A stretch of DNA of 64,000 bases from Paraflavitalea sp. CAU 1676. GTDB lineage: Bacteria > Bacteroidota > Bacteroidia > Chitinophagales > Chitinophagaceae. The notes beneath the pieces were generated by a model. It was not told the DNA's origin. It did not search any database and saw nothing but the letters and a program-made list of their open reading frames with translations. The position numbers and the translations under genes are program-made. Numbering within the stretch: position 1 is the first letter of the stretch; the number at the start of each line of letters is the position of its first letter. The stretch lies in NCBI RefSeq assembly GCF_029223285.1, contig NZ_JARHUJ010000015.1, forward strand, positions 1 to 64,000, read 5' to 3'. This document shows positions 34,825 through 42,700 of the stretch, in pieces.

Positions 34825-36039
34825 ATGTCACACCACCTGACCAAAGAGTATGTAGCCCAACTGGCCGGCGAGTTCGGCACCCCCCTGTACGTATACCATG
34901 CCGAAAAGATCAAAGAACAATACCTCAAGCTGAAGACCGCTTTCAGCAAAAGCGATACGGTTTTCTTCTACGCCTGCAAGGCACTCACCAATATCAATGT
35001 ACTCAAATACATCTGCTCATTGGGCGCCAATGTAGATTGCAGCTCCATCAACGAAGCGAAGCTGGCACTTCATGCCGGATTTCCTCCGGAGCGAATCCTG
35101 TATACCTCCAACGGTATCTCTTTCAGCGAGATCGCCGAAGCGAAGGAACTGGGCATCATCATCAATATAGACAGCCTTTCCAATCTCGACAAATTTGGTC
35201 AGCAATACGGTCACAGTTATCCTGTAGGCCTGCGCCTTCGCCCCAATATCATGGCAGGCGGTAACCTCAAGATATCTACCGGTCACGATAAGAGCAAGTT
35301 CGGTATTCCCGTCGACCAGATCGACCAGGTACTGGCCCTCGTTAAAAAGCATAACCTTCGCATCAGCGACCTGCATATCCATACCGGTAGCGAGATCAAG
35401 GATGTAGACGTGTTCGTGAAAGGCATTGAAGTGCTGTTCAACATCATACCTCATTTCAAGGAACTCGAGTTCATCGACCTCGGTGGTGGATTCAAAGTGC
35501 CTTACAAAGATGGCGATGTGGAAACCGATATCAACCTGCTCGCCGAAAAAGTGAATGAAGCCTTTGCGGCCCATCCCAATCCCGGTGGCAGGCACCTGCA
35601 GGTTTGGTTTGAGCCCGGTAAGTTCCTCGTGAGCGAATGCGGTTATTTCGTAACACAGGTAAACGTAATCAAAGAAACTTCTGCCGCTACCTTCGTAAGT
35701 GTGGACAGCGGTTTTAACCACCTGATACGCCCCATGTTCTACGACGCTTATCACCACATCGAGAACATCAGCAATCCCGACGGACCTAAGAAGAAATACT
35801 CCGTGGTAGGTAATATCTGCGAAACTGACACCTTTGCCTGGGATCGTACATTGAGTGAAGTGCGTGAAGGGGATTATCTCGTGTTCCGCAATGCGGGCGC
35901 CTATGGCTTCGAAATGTCTTCCAACTTCAATTCCCGCTTCAAGCCGGCCGAAGTGATGGTGATCGATGGCAAAGCACACCTTGTCCGCAAGCGCGATGAG
36001 TTCAACGACCTGCTGCGCAACCAGATCGAAGTACTATAA
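34825..36039 (+). CDS. lysA: Diaminopimelate decarboxylase
   Basis: It converts meso-diaminopimelate to L-lysine, a PLP enzyme. ATG 34825 (MSHHLTKEYVAQLAGEFGTP) follows TATATTCG (34811-34818), one mismatch from a -7 box. The PLP lysine is in FFYACKALTN; HIHTGSEI, LGGGFKVPY, EPGKFLVSE, CETDTFAWD and NAGAYGFEMSSNFN are fold type III decarboxylase motifs. The length (404 aa) is normal. Confidence 0.95.
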   Translation: MSHHLTKEYVAQLAGEFGTPLYVYHAEKIKEQYLKLKTAFSKSDTVFFYACKALTNINVLKYICSLGANVDCSSINEAKLALHAGFPPERILYTSNGISFSEIAEAKELGIIINIDSLSNLDKFGQQYGHSYPVGLRLRPNIMAGGNLKISTGHDKSKFGIPVDQIDQVLALVKKHNLRISDLHIHTGSEIKDVDVFVKGIEVLFNIIPHFKELEFIDLGGGFKVPYKDGDVETDINLLAEKVNEAFAAHPNPGGRHLQVWFEPGKFLVSECGYFVTQVNVIKETSAATFVSVDSGFNHLIRPMFYDAYHHIENISNPDGPKKKYSVVGNICETDTFAWDRTLSEVREGDYLVFRNAGAYGFEMSSNFNSRFKPAEVMVIDGKAHLVRKRDEFNDLLRNQIEVL

Positions 36040-36065
36040 CTATTCAGCCATTTAGCTACTGCAAT

Positions 36066-36100
36066 AAAAAACGGGTCTTCACAAGACCCGTTTTGCTTTT
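36066..36100. terminator. Bidirectional terminator between lysA and leftward gene
   Basis: AAAACGGGTCTT, CAC, AAGACCCGTTTT: a 12-bp perfect stem with A-run before and T-run after, between two convergent genes. Confidence 0.85.
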
Positions 36101-36118
36101 TCATGGTTCATACTTTCC

Positions 36119-36697
36119 CTATCCGAGATACGTGTATTCTATCCGTGCACCCCGCAACAAGCGTACATCCTCTTCCGTGGGTTTACCGGTTCCATACACT
36201 TCCATAAAGTAGAGGTAATTGTCTTTGATGAGACCGCCTGCATCGAAATGGTCGATGAATTTGGCTACAAAATTGTCCGGCGCCAGGGTGGCGGGCGGTA
36301 AAAAGTCGATGGTCACTTCCACCTCGCCACTGGGGCAATGGTGGTCGATGCTTTTCTTCAGGATGAAGAATTGCATATCCCTCATGCCTGTATTCTTGTA
36401 ATATACCGTTACCGATTTGAGCACAGCGTTTACCGGTAAGATGAGCGCGGCTACCAGGGCGGTGCCTTCCACATTGGTTTGGCGGCCTTCCTGGAAATGA
36501 TCGATATAGCCCAAAGAACTATCGGCGGGGAAAAAAGCCCTTGAGTCGACATACACTACATGAGTACCTGACTTTCTGCCTATTGAAATTGGTTTGGCGG
36601 ATTTAGCGGCGGGTTTTGTGGTTTTCTTTGCTACAGCAGCCCTGGCAGGAGGGGCTTTCCGGACTGCTTTTTTGGGTGTTTTCTTCTTTAGCGCCAT
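36119..36697 (-). CDS. Protein with histone-H1-like tail, function unknown
   Basis: The 192-residue protein from ATG 36697 begins with a Lys/Ala/Pro-rich stretch of about 36 residues (MALKKKTPKKAVRKAPPARA...), like the tails of histone H1-like bacterial proteins. The remaining about 150 residues form an apparently globular, beta-rich domain (THVVYVDSRAFFPADSSLGY, TVYYKNTGMRDMQFFILKK) that I do not recognise. There is no signal peptide. DNA binding is suggested only by the tail. Confidence 0.65.
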   Translation of the reverse strand: MALKKKTPKKAVRKAPPARAAVAKKTTKPAAKSAKPISIGRKSGTHVVYVDSRAFFPADSSLGYIDHFQEGRQTNVEGTALVAALILPVNAVLKSVTVYYKNTGMRDMQFFILKKSIDHHCPSGEVEVTIDFLPPATLAPDNFVAKFIDHFDAGGLIKDNYLYFMEVYGTGKPTEEDVRLLRGARIEYTYLG

Positions 36698-37079
36698 GAT
36701 GCGTTTTTTAAGGTTATATGGTGGTGCAATGAGTCGGCAAGTTAGCCTCATTGGGGTAGCCGGGAAATACCACGATGTGGTAAAAATCAGCGATACATAT
36801 TGTATCTGACGTTAATAAATGCACCACCTAAATCTGAATACTGAGCAGCTTCGTATATACCTGCATAACGTGTTACCTGCACAATGATCTTTACTGCTGG
36901 GTTTTCAAAAGGGCAGCATCATTTTTGGTGTTGTCCTTTTTTGATTTAAAGGCGTTGGCTAGGGTGTTTTGCCTCACTTGTGTAACGTTCAATGTGTTAC
37001 CATCTCTTATTTGTTATTTTCTTCATGTGGCTTTTCTGAAATCTTGGTACATTTAGTATAGAACCAAAAATTGATTCCT
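36698..37079. other. Intergenic region with orphan terminator
   Basis: There is no gene. It holds a short palindrome GATACA-TAT-TGTATC-like near 36793-36807, a terminator-like hairpin (36907-36942) with no gene upstream on that strand, and TACATTTA at 37048-37055, one mismatch from a -7 box for the next gene. Confidence 0.4.
36907..36942 (+). terminator. Orphan terminator-like hairpin
   Basis: AAAAGGGCAGCA pairs with TGTTGTCCTTTT through two G-U pairs, followed by T-run to 36942. lysA already has its own terminator at 36066, so no known rightward gene ends here. Confidence 0.45.
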
Positions 37080-38684
37080 ATGCCTATTCGTATGGTCGAT
37101 GATCCACAGGATCAGCAAGATAATGGTAATGACAGTGGTGGTGGTGGCGGTCGCTCCAACTTTCCCGGTGGGGGAGGTGGTGGAGGGCTCATCGGTTTAC
37201 TACCCCTGTTGTTGGGTCTTTTCAGGGGCAAAGGCATCCTGTTGCTGCTCGTGATCGGTGTGGGCGGCTATTTCCTGCTGGGCAGGGGAGGCGGTGGCTG
37301 CAACCTGGGCCAGATAGCCCAATTGGCCACAGGCGGTTTCCTCGATCCGCGACAGTTTGAGAAAGCGAATATCTACGAGCCGCTGGCCGAAGACGATACC
37401 AAAAATCCATTGCCCGAAAGTGCCAACCTGCAGAAGTATGCGCCTGCAGTAGGCAACCAGGGTGAGCAAGGCAGTTGTGTGGCCTGGAGCAGTGCTTATG
37501 GTGCGCGCACCATCCTTGAATCGGCCCGTTCGGGCGAATCGGGCAACGCATTGCGCTTTAGCCCGGCCTTTCTGTACAACCAGATCGGCCTGCAAGGCTG
37601 CCAGGGCTCCTACATCATCCGGGCCATGGAATTTATGACCAAGCAGGGATCAGTGGCCTACGATAAATTCCCGTATACCGACCAGGACTGTACCACGCCG
37701 CCCAGTACCCAGCTGATACATGAGGCCGGTCAGTTCAAAATGCGGGGCTTTAACAGGCTGTCGCAGGGCGACCGCACCGATGTCATCGACCTGCGGGCGA
37801 TCCGCGAAAACCTGGCCCAGGGAGCGCCTGTGGTGATCGGTATGATGGTTGGTCCCAGTTTCATGCAGCCCATGCAGGGACAGGACCTCTGGGAACCCGA
37901 ACCCGGCGACCAGCAACAAATGGGCTTTGGCGGCCATGCCATGTGCGTAGTGGGTTACGATGACAAACGCTACGGCGGTGCTTTCCTCATTATGAACAGC
38001 TGGGGACCCGAATGGGGCAACAATGGATTTGCCTGGGTACGCTACCGCGATTTCAGGATCTACGTGCGCGAGGCATACGGGCTGGAGCCGATGGCCAGGA
38101 TGGGCGCAGCAGCCAATCAACCATTCGAATGCGAGATCGGTTTGGTAACGGTGGTGGAAGAAAATAAAAGGATGGTGCCAAAAGGGTATGTGCCGTTGCG
38201 GCTTACCGGCAGCAACGTATTTGAATCTACATCGCCGCTGCAGCCAGGCAGCCGCTTCAAAATAGAAGTTAAGAATACGACCGAATGCTATATCTACGTA
38301 TTGGGTAAAGAGACCGACGGAACCAGTTATACCCTGTTCCCTTATCCCAGCAAGGACGATCCTAAGAAAACAAAATACTCACCTTTCTGCGGCATTACCG
38401 GATACCGAATGTTCCCGAAAGATAAAAGCATGACACCCGACAGCATCGGTAAGCGCGATGTAATGGCGGTGGTGGTCAGCAAGGAACCACTCGACTGGTA
38501 TGCACTCAATGAGCAGATCAGCCGCAACCCGCAGTCGGATTATGCAACACGCCTCAACAATGCGCTGGGGAGCAAGCTTGTTCGCAATGTACGCTTCGAC
38601 AATACGGCCAATGGTACGATGCATTTCAACGCCGGCGGTGGCGACAACCAGGTAGTGGCCGCTATTGTAGAGATAACGAAATAA
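37080..38684 (+). CDS. Membrane-anchored papain-like (C1A) protease with DUF4384
   Basis: The 534-residue protein from ATG 37080 (MPIRMVDDPQ) begins with Gly-rich and polar sequence, then one membrane helix (about 49-67, GILLLLVIGVGGYFLL). The peptidase domain follows (about 118-345) with Cys133 in NQGEQGSCVAWS, His286 in GFGGHAMCVVGYDD and Asn306 in MNSWGPEWG, a complete catalytic triad. Residues about 380-450 resemble DUF4384 (SRFKIEVKNTTECYIYVLG). There is no obvious propeptide. It probably works outside the inner membrane. The thioesterase gene starts 1 bp after its stop. Confidence 0.88.
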   Translation: MPIRMVDDPQDQQDNGNDSGGGGGRSNFPGGGGGGGLIGLLPLLLGLFRGKGILLLLVIGVGGYFLLGRGGGGCNLGQIAQLATGGFLDPRQFEKANIYEPLAEDDTKNPLPESANLQKYAPAVGNQGEQGSCVAWSSAYGARTILESARSGESGNALRFSPAFLYNQIGLQGCQGSYIIRAMEFMTKQGSVAYDKFPYTDQDCTTPPSTQLIHEAGQFKMRGFNRLSQGDRTDVIDLRAIRENLAQGAPVVIGMMVGPSFMQPMQGQDLWEPEPGDQQQMGFGGHAMCVVGYDDKRYGGAFLIMNSWGPEWGNNGFAWVRYRDFRIYVREAYGLEPMARMGAAANQPFECEIGLVTVVEENKRMVPKGYVPLRLTGSNVFESTSPLQPGSRFKIEVKNTTECYIYVLGKETDGTSYTLFPYPSKDDPKKTKYSPFCGITGYRMFPKDKSMTPDSIGKRDVMAVVVSKEPLDWYALNEQISRNPQSDYATRLNNALGSKLVRNVRFDNTANGTMHFNAGGGDNQVVAAIVEITK

Positions 38685-38685
38685 T

Positions 38686-39171
38686 ATGTCATCCAACGCA
38701 CAAGCATTCATAACACTCATGAAGCACCCTGTGAAGAGCAGGGGCTTTCTGTTACTTAACCTGCCGGCTGCCTGGTTCTCGGGTGTGCGCATCATGGAGG
38801 TGAACGAAAAGACCTGCCAGGTAACAGTGCCCTATAAATGGTTTACGAAGAACCCTTTCCGCTCCACGTATTTTGCCTGTCTGTCGATGGCGGCCGAACT
38901 TTCCACAGGTGCCCTCGCCATGATGCACGTATACAAGCGGTCGCCCGCAGTATCTATGCTCATCGTGAAAATGGAATCTACTTATATCAAGAAGGCAACC
39001 GGCGTCACCACCTTCACCTGCGAAGATGGATACATTTTGCGCGAAACCATTGATAAAGCCATCGCCACCGGTGAAGGGCAAACCCTCATCACCCGCAGCT
39101 CGGGTATCAATGAACGGGGCGAATCGGTGGCCGAGTTCCTGTTCACCTGGTCATTCAAAGTAAAACAATGA
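38686..39171 (+). CDS. Hotdog thioesterase, DUF4442-like
   Basis: The 161-residue protein has the hotdog-fold sequence pattern of DUF4442/PaaI-like thioesterases (NPFRSTYFACLSMAAELSTG, MHVYKRSPAVSMLIVKMEST, TFTCEDGYILRETIDKAI). It probably binds or cleaves an acyl-CoA. It has no signal peptide. Its ATG is at 38686, only 1 bp after the previous stop, so it is cotranscribed and possibly coupled. The substrate is unknown. Confidence 0.82.
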   Translation: MSSNAQAFITLMKHPVKSRGFLLLNLPAAWFSGVRIMEVNEKTCQVTVPYKWFTKNPFRSTYFACLSMAAELSTGALAMMHVYKRSPAVSMLIVKMESTYIKKATGVTTFTCEDGYILRETIDKAIATGEGQTLITRSSGINERGESVAEFLFTWSFKVKQ

Positions 39172-39277
39172 ATATTTGACCGTTAACGGGGCAATAACGC
39201 AACATTGTCCGAAACATCCTGTTATAAGGGAGGAATCGCTGAAAGAGACGAACATTGAAAACCCGAAAATTGAAAAA

Positions 39278-40681
39278 ATGAAAATTGCTTTCCATGGAGC
39301 CGCACAAACCGTTACAGGCTCAAAACACTTACTCACGCTTTCCAACGGAAGAAAATACTTACTCGATTGCGGTATGTTCCAGGGCATGGGCCCCGATACC
39401 GATGAACTCAATAAAACATGGGGCTTCGATCCGCGTGAGGTGAACACCCTCATCCTGTCGCATGCACATATCGATCATACCGGTCTGGTGCCTAAGCTGG
39501 TGAAAGATGGCTTCAACGGCAAGATCTATTCTACACCAGCCACCAGAGATCTGGCTGCCTTACTGCTGGAAGATTCGGCCGGCATCCAGGAAAGCGATGT
39601 AAAATATTCCAACAAGAAACGTGCACTGGAAGGCCAGCCCTACCTGGAGCCACTGTATACCAAAGAACATGCCTGGGAAGCCATGGGCCTTTTTGTGACG
39701 GTGGAATACGAGCATTGGCATACGATCGATGAATATGTTGACCTGTACTATACCGATGCAGGCCACATCATCGGCAGCGCCTGCGTACACCTGCGCATCA
39801 AAGAGAATGGGAAAACCACTCACCTCACCTTTAGTGGCGATGTAGGCCGCTTCCGTGACGTGATCCTGAAATCACCCGCCAATTTTCCACAGGCCGATTA
39901 TATACTCCTGGAGTCGACCTATGGTAACAGCCTGCACGATGAACACGTAACCACGCCCGACCAACTATTGCGCTGGATCGAGAAGACCTGCCTGCAGAAA
40001 AAAGGTAAACTCATCATGCCCGCCTTCAGTGTGGGAAGAACGCAGGAGTTACTCTATGCATTAAATCAACTGGAGCTCGAAAACCGCCTCCCCAGGCTGG
40101 ATTATTTTGTCGATAGCCCCCTCAGTATTGAAGTGACTGAATTACTGAAGAAGTTCCCCACTTACTTTAATAAGCATATACAACGGGTATTGAAAACCGA
40201 TAGTGATCCTTTTGCTTTTACCGGTTTGAAATATGTGAAGACGGTTGAGCAATCGAAACTGCTCAACTACCGCAACGAGCCCTGCGTCATCATATCTGCC
40301 AGCGGCATGGCCGAAGCCGGTAGGGTAAAGCACCACATCAGTAACAATATTGAGAACAGCCGTAACACGATACTGCTAACCGGTTATTGCGAACCTACCT
40401 CACTGGGTGGCCGCCTGATGAACGGAGCCAGGGAAGTGGGCATCTTTGGCGTGCGTCATGAAGTGCATGCAGAGATAGGTTCCATTCGCAGTATGAGTGC
40501 TCATGGTGATTATGAAGACCTCAGCCAGTTCCTTTCCGGACAAGATCCGCGGCAGGTGGAGCGCTTGTTCCTGGTACATGGTGAATACGATGTGCAGGTA
40601 CAATTCAGGCAGCGCCTTATTAAGAAGGGATTCAGCGATGTATACATCCCTGCCAGGCATGAAGAGATTGGCCTGGGATAG
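39278..40681 (+). CDS. Metallo-beta-lactamase/beta-CASP ribonuclease-like protein
   Basis: It is a member of the YSH1/CPSF-like RNA-processing metallo-hydrolases. ATG 39278 (MKIAFHGAAQTVTGSKHLLT) is the family start; the upstream frame is not conserved-looking. The zinc motif is SHAHIDHTG, with further ligands in DAGHIIGSA and SGDVGRF; the beta-CASP part has PAFSVGRTQELLY, SASGMAEAGRVKHH and SAHGDYEDL. The length (467 aa) is normal. It probably acts on RNA in the cytosol. It follows the thioesterase by 106 bp and ends before a terminator. Confidence 0.9.
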   Translation: MKIAFHGAAQTVTGSKHLLTLSNGRKYLLDCGMFQGMGPDTDELNKTWGFDPREVNTLILSHAHIDHTGLVPKLVKDGFNGKIYSTPATRDLAALLLEDSAGIQESDVKYSNKKRALEGQPYLEPLYTKEHAWEAMGLFVTVEYEHWHTIDEYVDLYYTDAGHIIGSACVHLRIKENGKTTHLTFSGDVGRFRDVILKSPANFPQADYILLESTYGNSLHDEHVTTPDQLLRWIEKTCLQKKGKLIMPAFSVGRTQELLYALNQLELENRLPRLDYFVDSPLSIEVTELLKKFPTYFNKHIQRVLKTDSDPFAFTGLKYVKTVEQSKLLNYRNEPCVIISASGMAEAGRVKHHISNNIENSRNTILLTGYCEPTSLGGRLMNGAREVGIFGVRHEVHAEIGSIRSMSAHGDYEDLSQFLSGQDPRQVERLFLVHGEYDVQVQFRQRLIKKGFSDVYIPARHEEIGLG

Positions 40682-40754
40682 CTATGCGATGCGTAGTAGA
40701 CGACCGCCAGGGGCTGTAAGATCAATCAAGTAAATATTGCAAAGTGTATAAATG

Positions 40755-40784
40755 AAAAAAGCTGCTTCACGGAGCAGCTTTTAA
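40755..40784 (+). terminator. Terminator after beta-CASP gene
   Basis: AAAAGCTGCT, TCACGG, AGCAGCTTTT: a 10-bp perfect stem ending in T. Confidence 0.8.
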
Positions 40785-41130
40785 ATTCTTTACTGTGGGT
40801 CGTCAAACGTCTTTAAATCTGTCTGTAGAGTCAGATAAGGGTCATAAAATATTGAATCAGTTGGCCATCATAGAAATTGGGGCAGGTTTTCCTTCGAGGA
40901 GATTACTTTCTATTCAACAAGCCTTTCATAAAATGGTTGGATCGCGTTGCTGCTCCGTGAAGCAGGCTTGAAATGCAGGCCCCATATGTATCCTGGGCCC
41001 TTGGTAAACAAAGATGCATATTCTTTTTACATCCACCTATTTTTTTCGCCAAACAGTGGCTGAACGCCGTTTTTCGGCATCAACCTATCGTTCAGTAGAC
41101 TAATTCCTGTCACCCCAATTGGGTAGGTCC

Positions 41131-41167
41131 AAAAAAAAAGCAACCGAACGGAAAGGTTCGGCTGCTT
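41131..41167 (-). terminator. Minus-strand terminator
   Basis: On the minus strand AGCAGCCGAAC, loop, GTTCGGTTGCT (one mismatch) is followed by nine T. It lies 355 bp beyond the LytTR gene, which has its own hairpin nearer by. Confidence 0.7.
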
Positions 41168-41375
41168 CCAATGAAATCCTGGGGGATTAAGATGAGTAAA
41201 GGCTGGAGCATTTACCCATTAGTTTTCATACTGTACGGACTTCATTTGCTTGTGTAACTAAAAGTATAGAGATAACCGTCGCAATTAATATCTTTTACTA
41301 TAAGCAGTGGTCGGGTTGTTTGGGTGCCCTGGCCTTGATCCTGTTGCCTGCGGGCGATTGCTCTGTTGCTGATAC
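41137..41375 (-). ncRNA. Candidate small transcript
   Basis: On the minus strand a -7-like box CACCTTTG (within TACACCTTTG, ending about 41376) lies downstream of the hairpin that probably ends the LytTR mRNA, and a hairpin with nine T follows at 41131-41167. The transcript would be about 235 nt. The -33 element is weak. No known RNA family is recognised. Confidence 0.3.
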
Positions 41376-41465
41376 AAAGGTGTAAAAGGAAAGGCAGGGG
41401 GGGAAGTTTTTTAGGTTTCCGGGCGCAAAAGTCCGACGAAACGACCCCTTTCTTCGATAAATGGA

Positions 41466-41494
41466 ACCGGCCAATACGGGGGTATTGGCCGGGT
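41466..41494 (-). terminator. Hairpin after LytTR regulator gene
   Basis: ACCGGCCAATAC, GGGG, GTATTGGCCGGGT: a near-perfect 12-bp stem 28 bp past the stop. Few T follow it on the minus strand. Confidence 0.55.
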
Positions 41495-41521
41495 AACTAT
41501 AAGAGGTTGATAGATAATTTC

Positions 41522-42217
41522 TTAAATGATATTCAGCCGTTTCATGACCTCGCCACGATGCGCTTTGCTGATGGGGATCTCGTTGCCTTTGATAAACAGA
41601 TCGTTCTCGCGGATATCATCGATCTTGGTGATATTGATGATATAAGACCGGTGTACCTTGATGAAGCATTGACGGTTCACCTTCTCTTCCAGGTTCTTGA
41701 TCGTATTATGGGTAATGAACTTCTTATCGCCGGTCACGAACTTTACATAATCGCCCATGCTCTCGATATACAGGATATCGTCGTTGTTGAGCCGTACCAG
41801 CTTCCCCTCACTTTTAATGAAGATGTGGTCGGTGGCCGTACCGTTGGCAACATTGCCTTCCGGTGCACCGGCAGTCAGCTTTTGCAACGACTCCAGGAAC
41901 CGTTGATAGGTAAAAGGCTTCTTGAGAAAGTCAGTCACCTTGTATTCAAAAGCGTCGTAAGCATATTCCGATTTGGAGGTGGTAAGCACTACTTTGGGGA
42001 AATAGGCGAGTTGGTCGAGCAGTTCAAAGCCGGTAGCCCCAGGCATTTCCACATCGAGAAAAAGCAGGTCTACGGCATGCTGATTCAGGTACACCAATGC
42101 ATCGGGCACATTGGTGAAATGGGCCTGCACTTCGATCTGCCCGCATTTCTCACAGCATTTAGCCAGGTAGTCGGCCGCTACCTGCAGGTCTTCAACGATG
42201 ACGCATTTGAGGTTCAT
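41522..42217 (-). CDS. LytTR response regulator
   Basis: It is a DNA-binding response regulator. The receiver domain (1 to about 118) has phosphoacceptor Asp55 (LLFLDVEMPG) and Lys near 99-100 (FLKKPF). The LytTR domain (about 128-231) has IFIKSEGKLVRLNNDDILYI and FIKVHRSYIINI. The length (231 aa) is normal. Its ATG overlaps the stop of the HPt gene (ATGA), and both are divergent from the hybrid kinase, so it is the likely end of one phosphorelay. Confidence 0.94.
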   Translation of the reverse strand: MNLKCVIVEDLQVAADYLAKCCEKCGQIEVQAHFTNVPDALVYLNQHAVDLLFLDVEMPGATGFELLDQLAYFPKVVLTTSKSEYAYDAFEYKVTDFLKKPFTYQRFLESLQKLTAGAPEGNVANGTATDHIFIKSEGKLVRLNNDDILYIESMGDYVKFVTGDKKFITHNTIKNLEEKVNRQCFIKVHRSYIINITKIDDIRENDLFIKGNEIPISKAHRGEVMKRLNII

Positions 42218-42618
42218 AGCGAATTGGCATTAAAGTCCTTCAACTTACGGTATTCTGCTTCCAGTATCAGTTTACCTTCATCGAGTGTCGCCATCAATTG
42301 TTTGTAATCTGCTTTCAGTTCCGCGGTTTCCGCAATCCTTCCACAGGCGTCTTCAAATTCGGCGCAGCATTGTTGAATATCTGTAAGTCCCACGAAGCCG
42401 AAAGCCGGTTTCATTTTATGAACGCCCTTTTTGAGATCGGCCACACTGCCGGCTGCATACGCGTTTTGAATCGCATCAGCATCCTCATCGAAATGCTGCA
42501 GGGTTACCGAAAACACCTCTTCTATATAGGGATAATCATCTGCGTACAGGCTAAACAGGTAATCGCTGTTTAATTTTTCATTGAAAATGAAATGCTTAGA
42601 TAGGGTGGATTGGCTCAT
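42214..42618 (-). CDS. Histidine phosphotransfer (HPt) protein
   Basis: The 134-residue helical protein carries a phosphotransfer motif LKKGVHKMKPAFGFVGL with His67 as the likely acceptor, in the position of the classical AHxLKGxxxxxG motif. It has no signal or DNA-binding domain. It would move phosphate from the receiver of the hybrid kinase to the LytTR regulator. It overlaps the LytTR gene by 4 bp and lies 82 bp from the divergent kinase gene. Confidence 0.88.
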   Translation of the reverse strand: MSQSTLSKHFIFNEKLNSDYLFSLYADDYPYIEEVFSVTLQHFDEDADAIQNAYAAGSVADLKKGVHKMKPAFGFVGLTDIQQCCAEFEDACGRIAETAELKADYKQLMATLDEGKLILEAEYRKLKDFNANSL

Positions 42619-42700
42619 GGGAAATAGATTTTCGTTTTTTCCGTTACATAACCGGCAGGTTAGCCCGTTGTGTAACCAAAATGCCTAATCCAATAACTCT

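Larger units (their letters stand above)
40682..41521. other. 840-bp intergenic region, candidate small RNA inside
   Basis: There is no convincing protein gene. It holds a plus-strand terminator (40755-40784), a minus-strand terminator (41131-41167), a hairpin just past the LytTR gene (41466-41494) and short open frames only: 41192-41257 plus, 21 residues, hydrophobic end (MSKGWSIYPLVFILYGLHLL); and a minus-strand 8-residue frame MKSVQYEN. The rest, about 40800-41130, shows nothing I recognise. Confidence 0.5.

Noticed and set aside
34311-34949. Ser-rich 212-residue minus-strand frame opposite the scpB tail
   Set aside because: It is the mirror of GAA/GAT repeats (Ser/Ser-Ser codons); the ScpB frame is the real one.
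41366-42307. 313-residue plus-strand frame
   Set aside because: It is antisense to a complete LytTR response regulator with all key residues.
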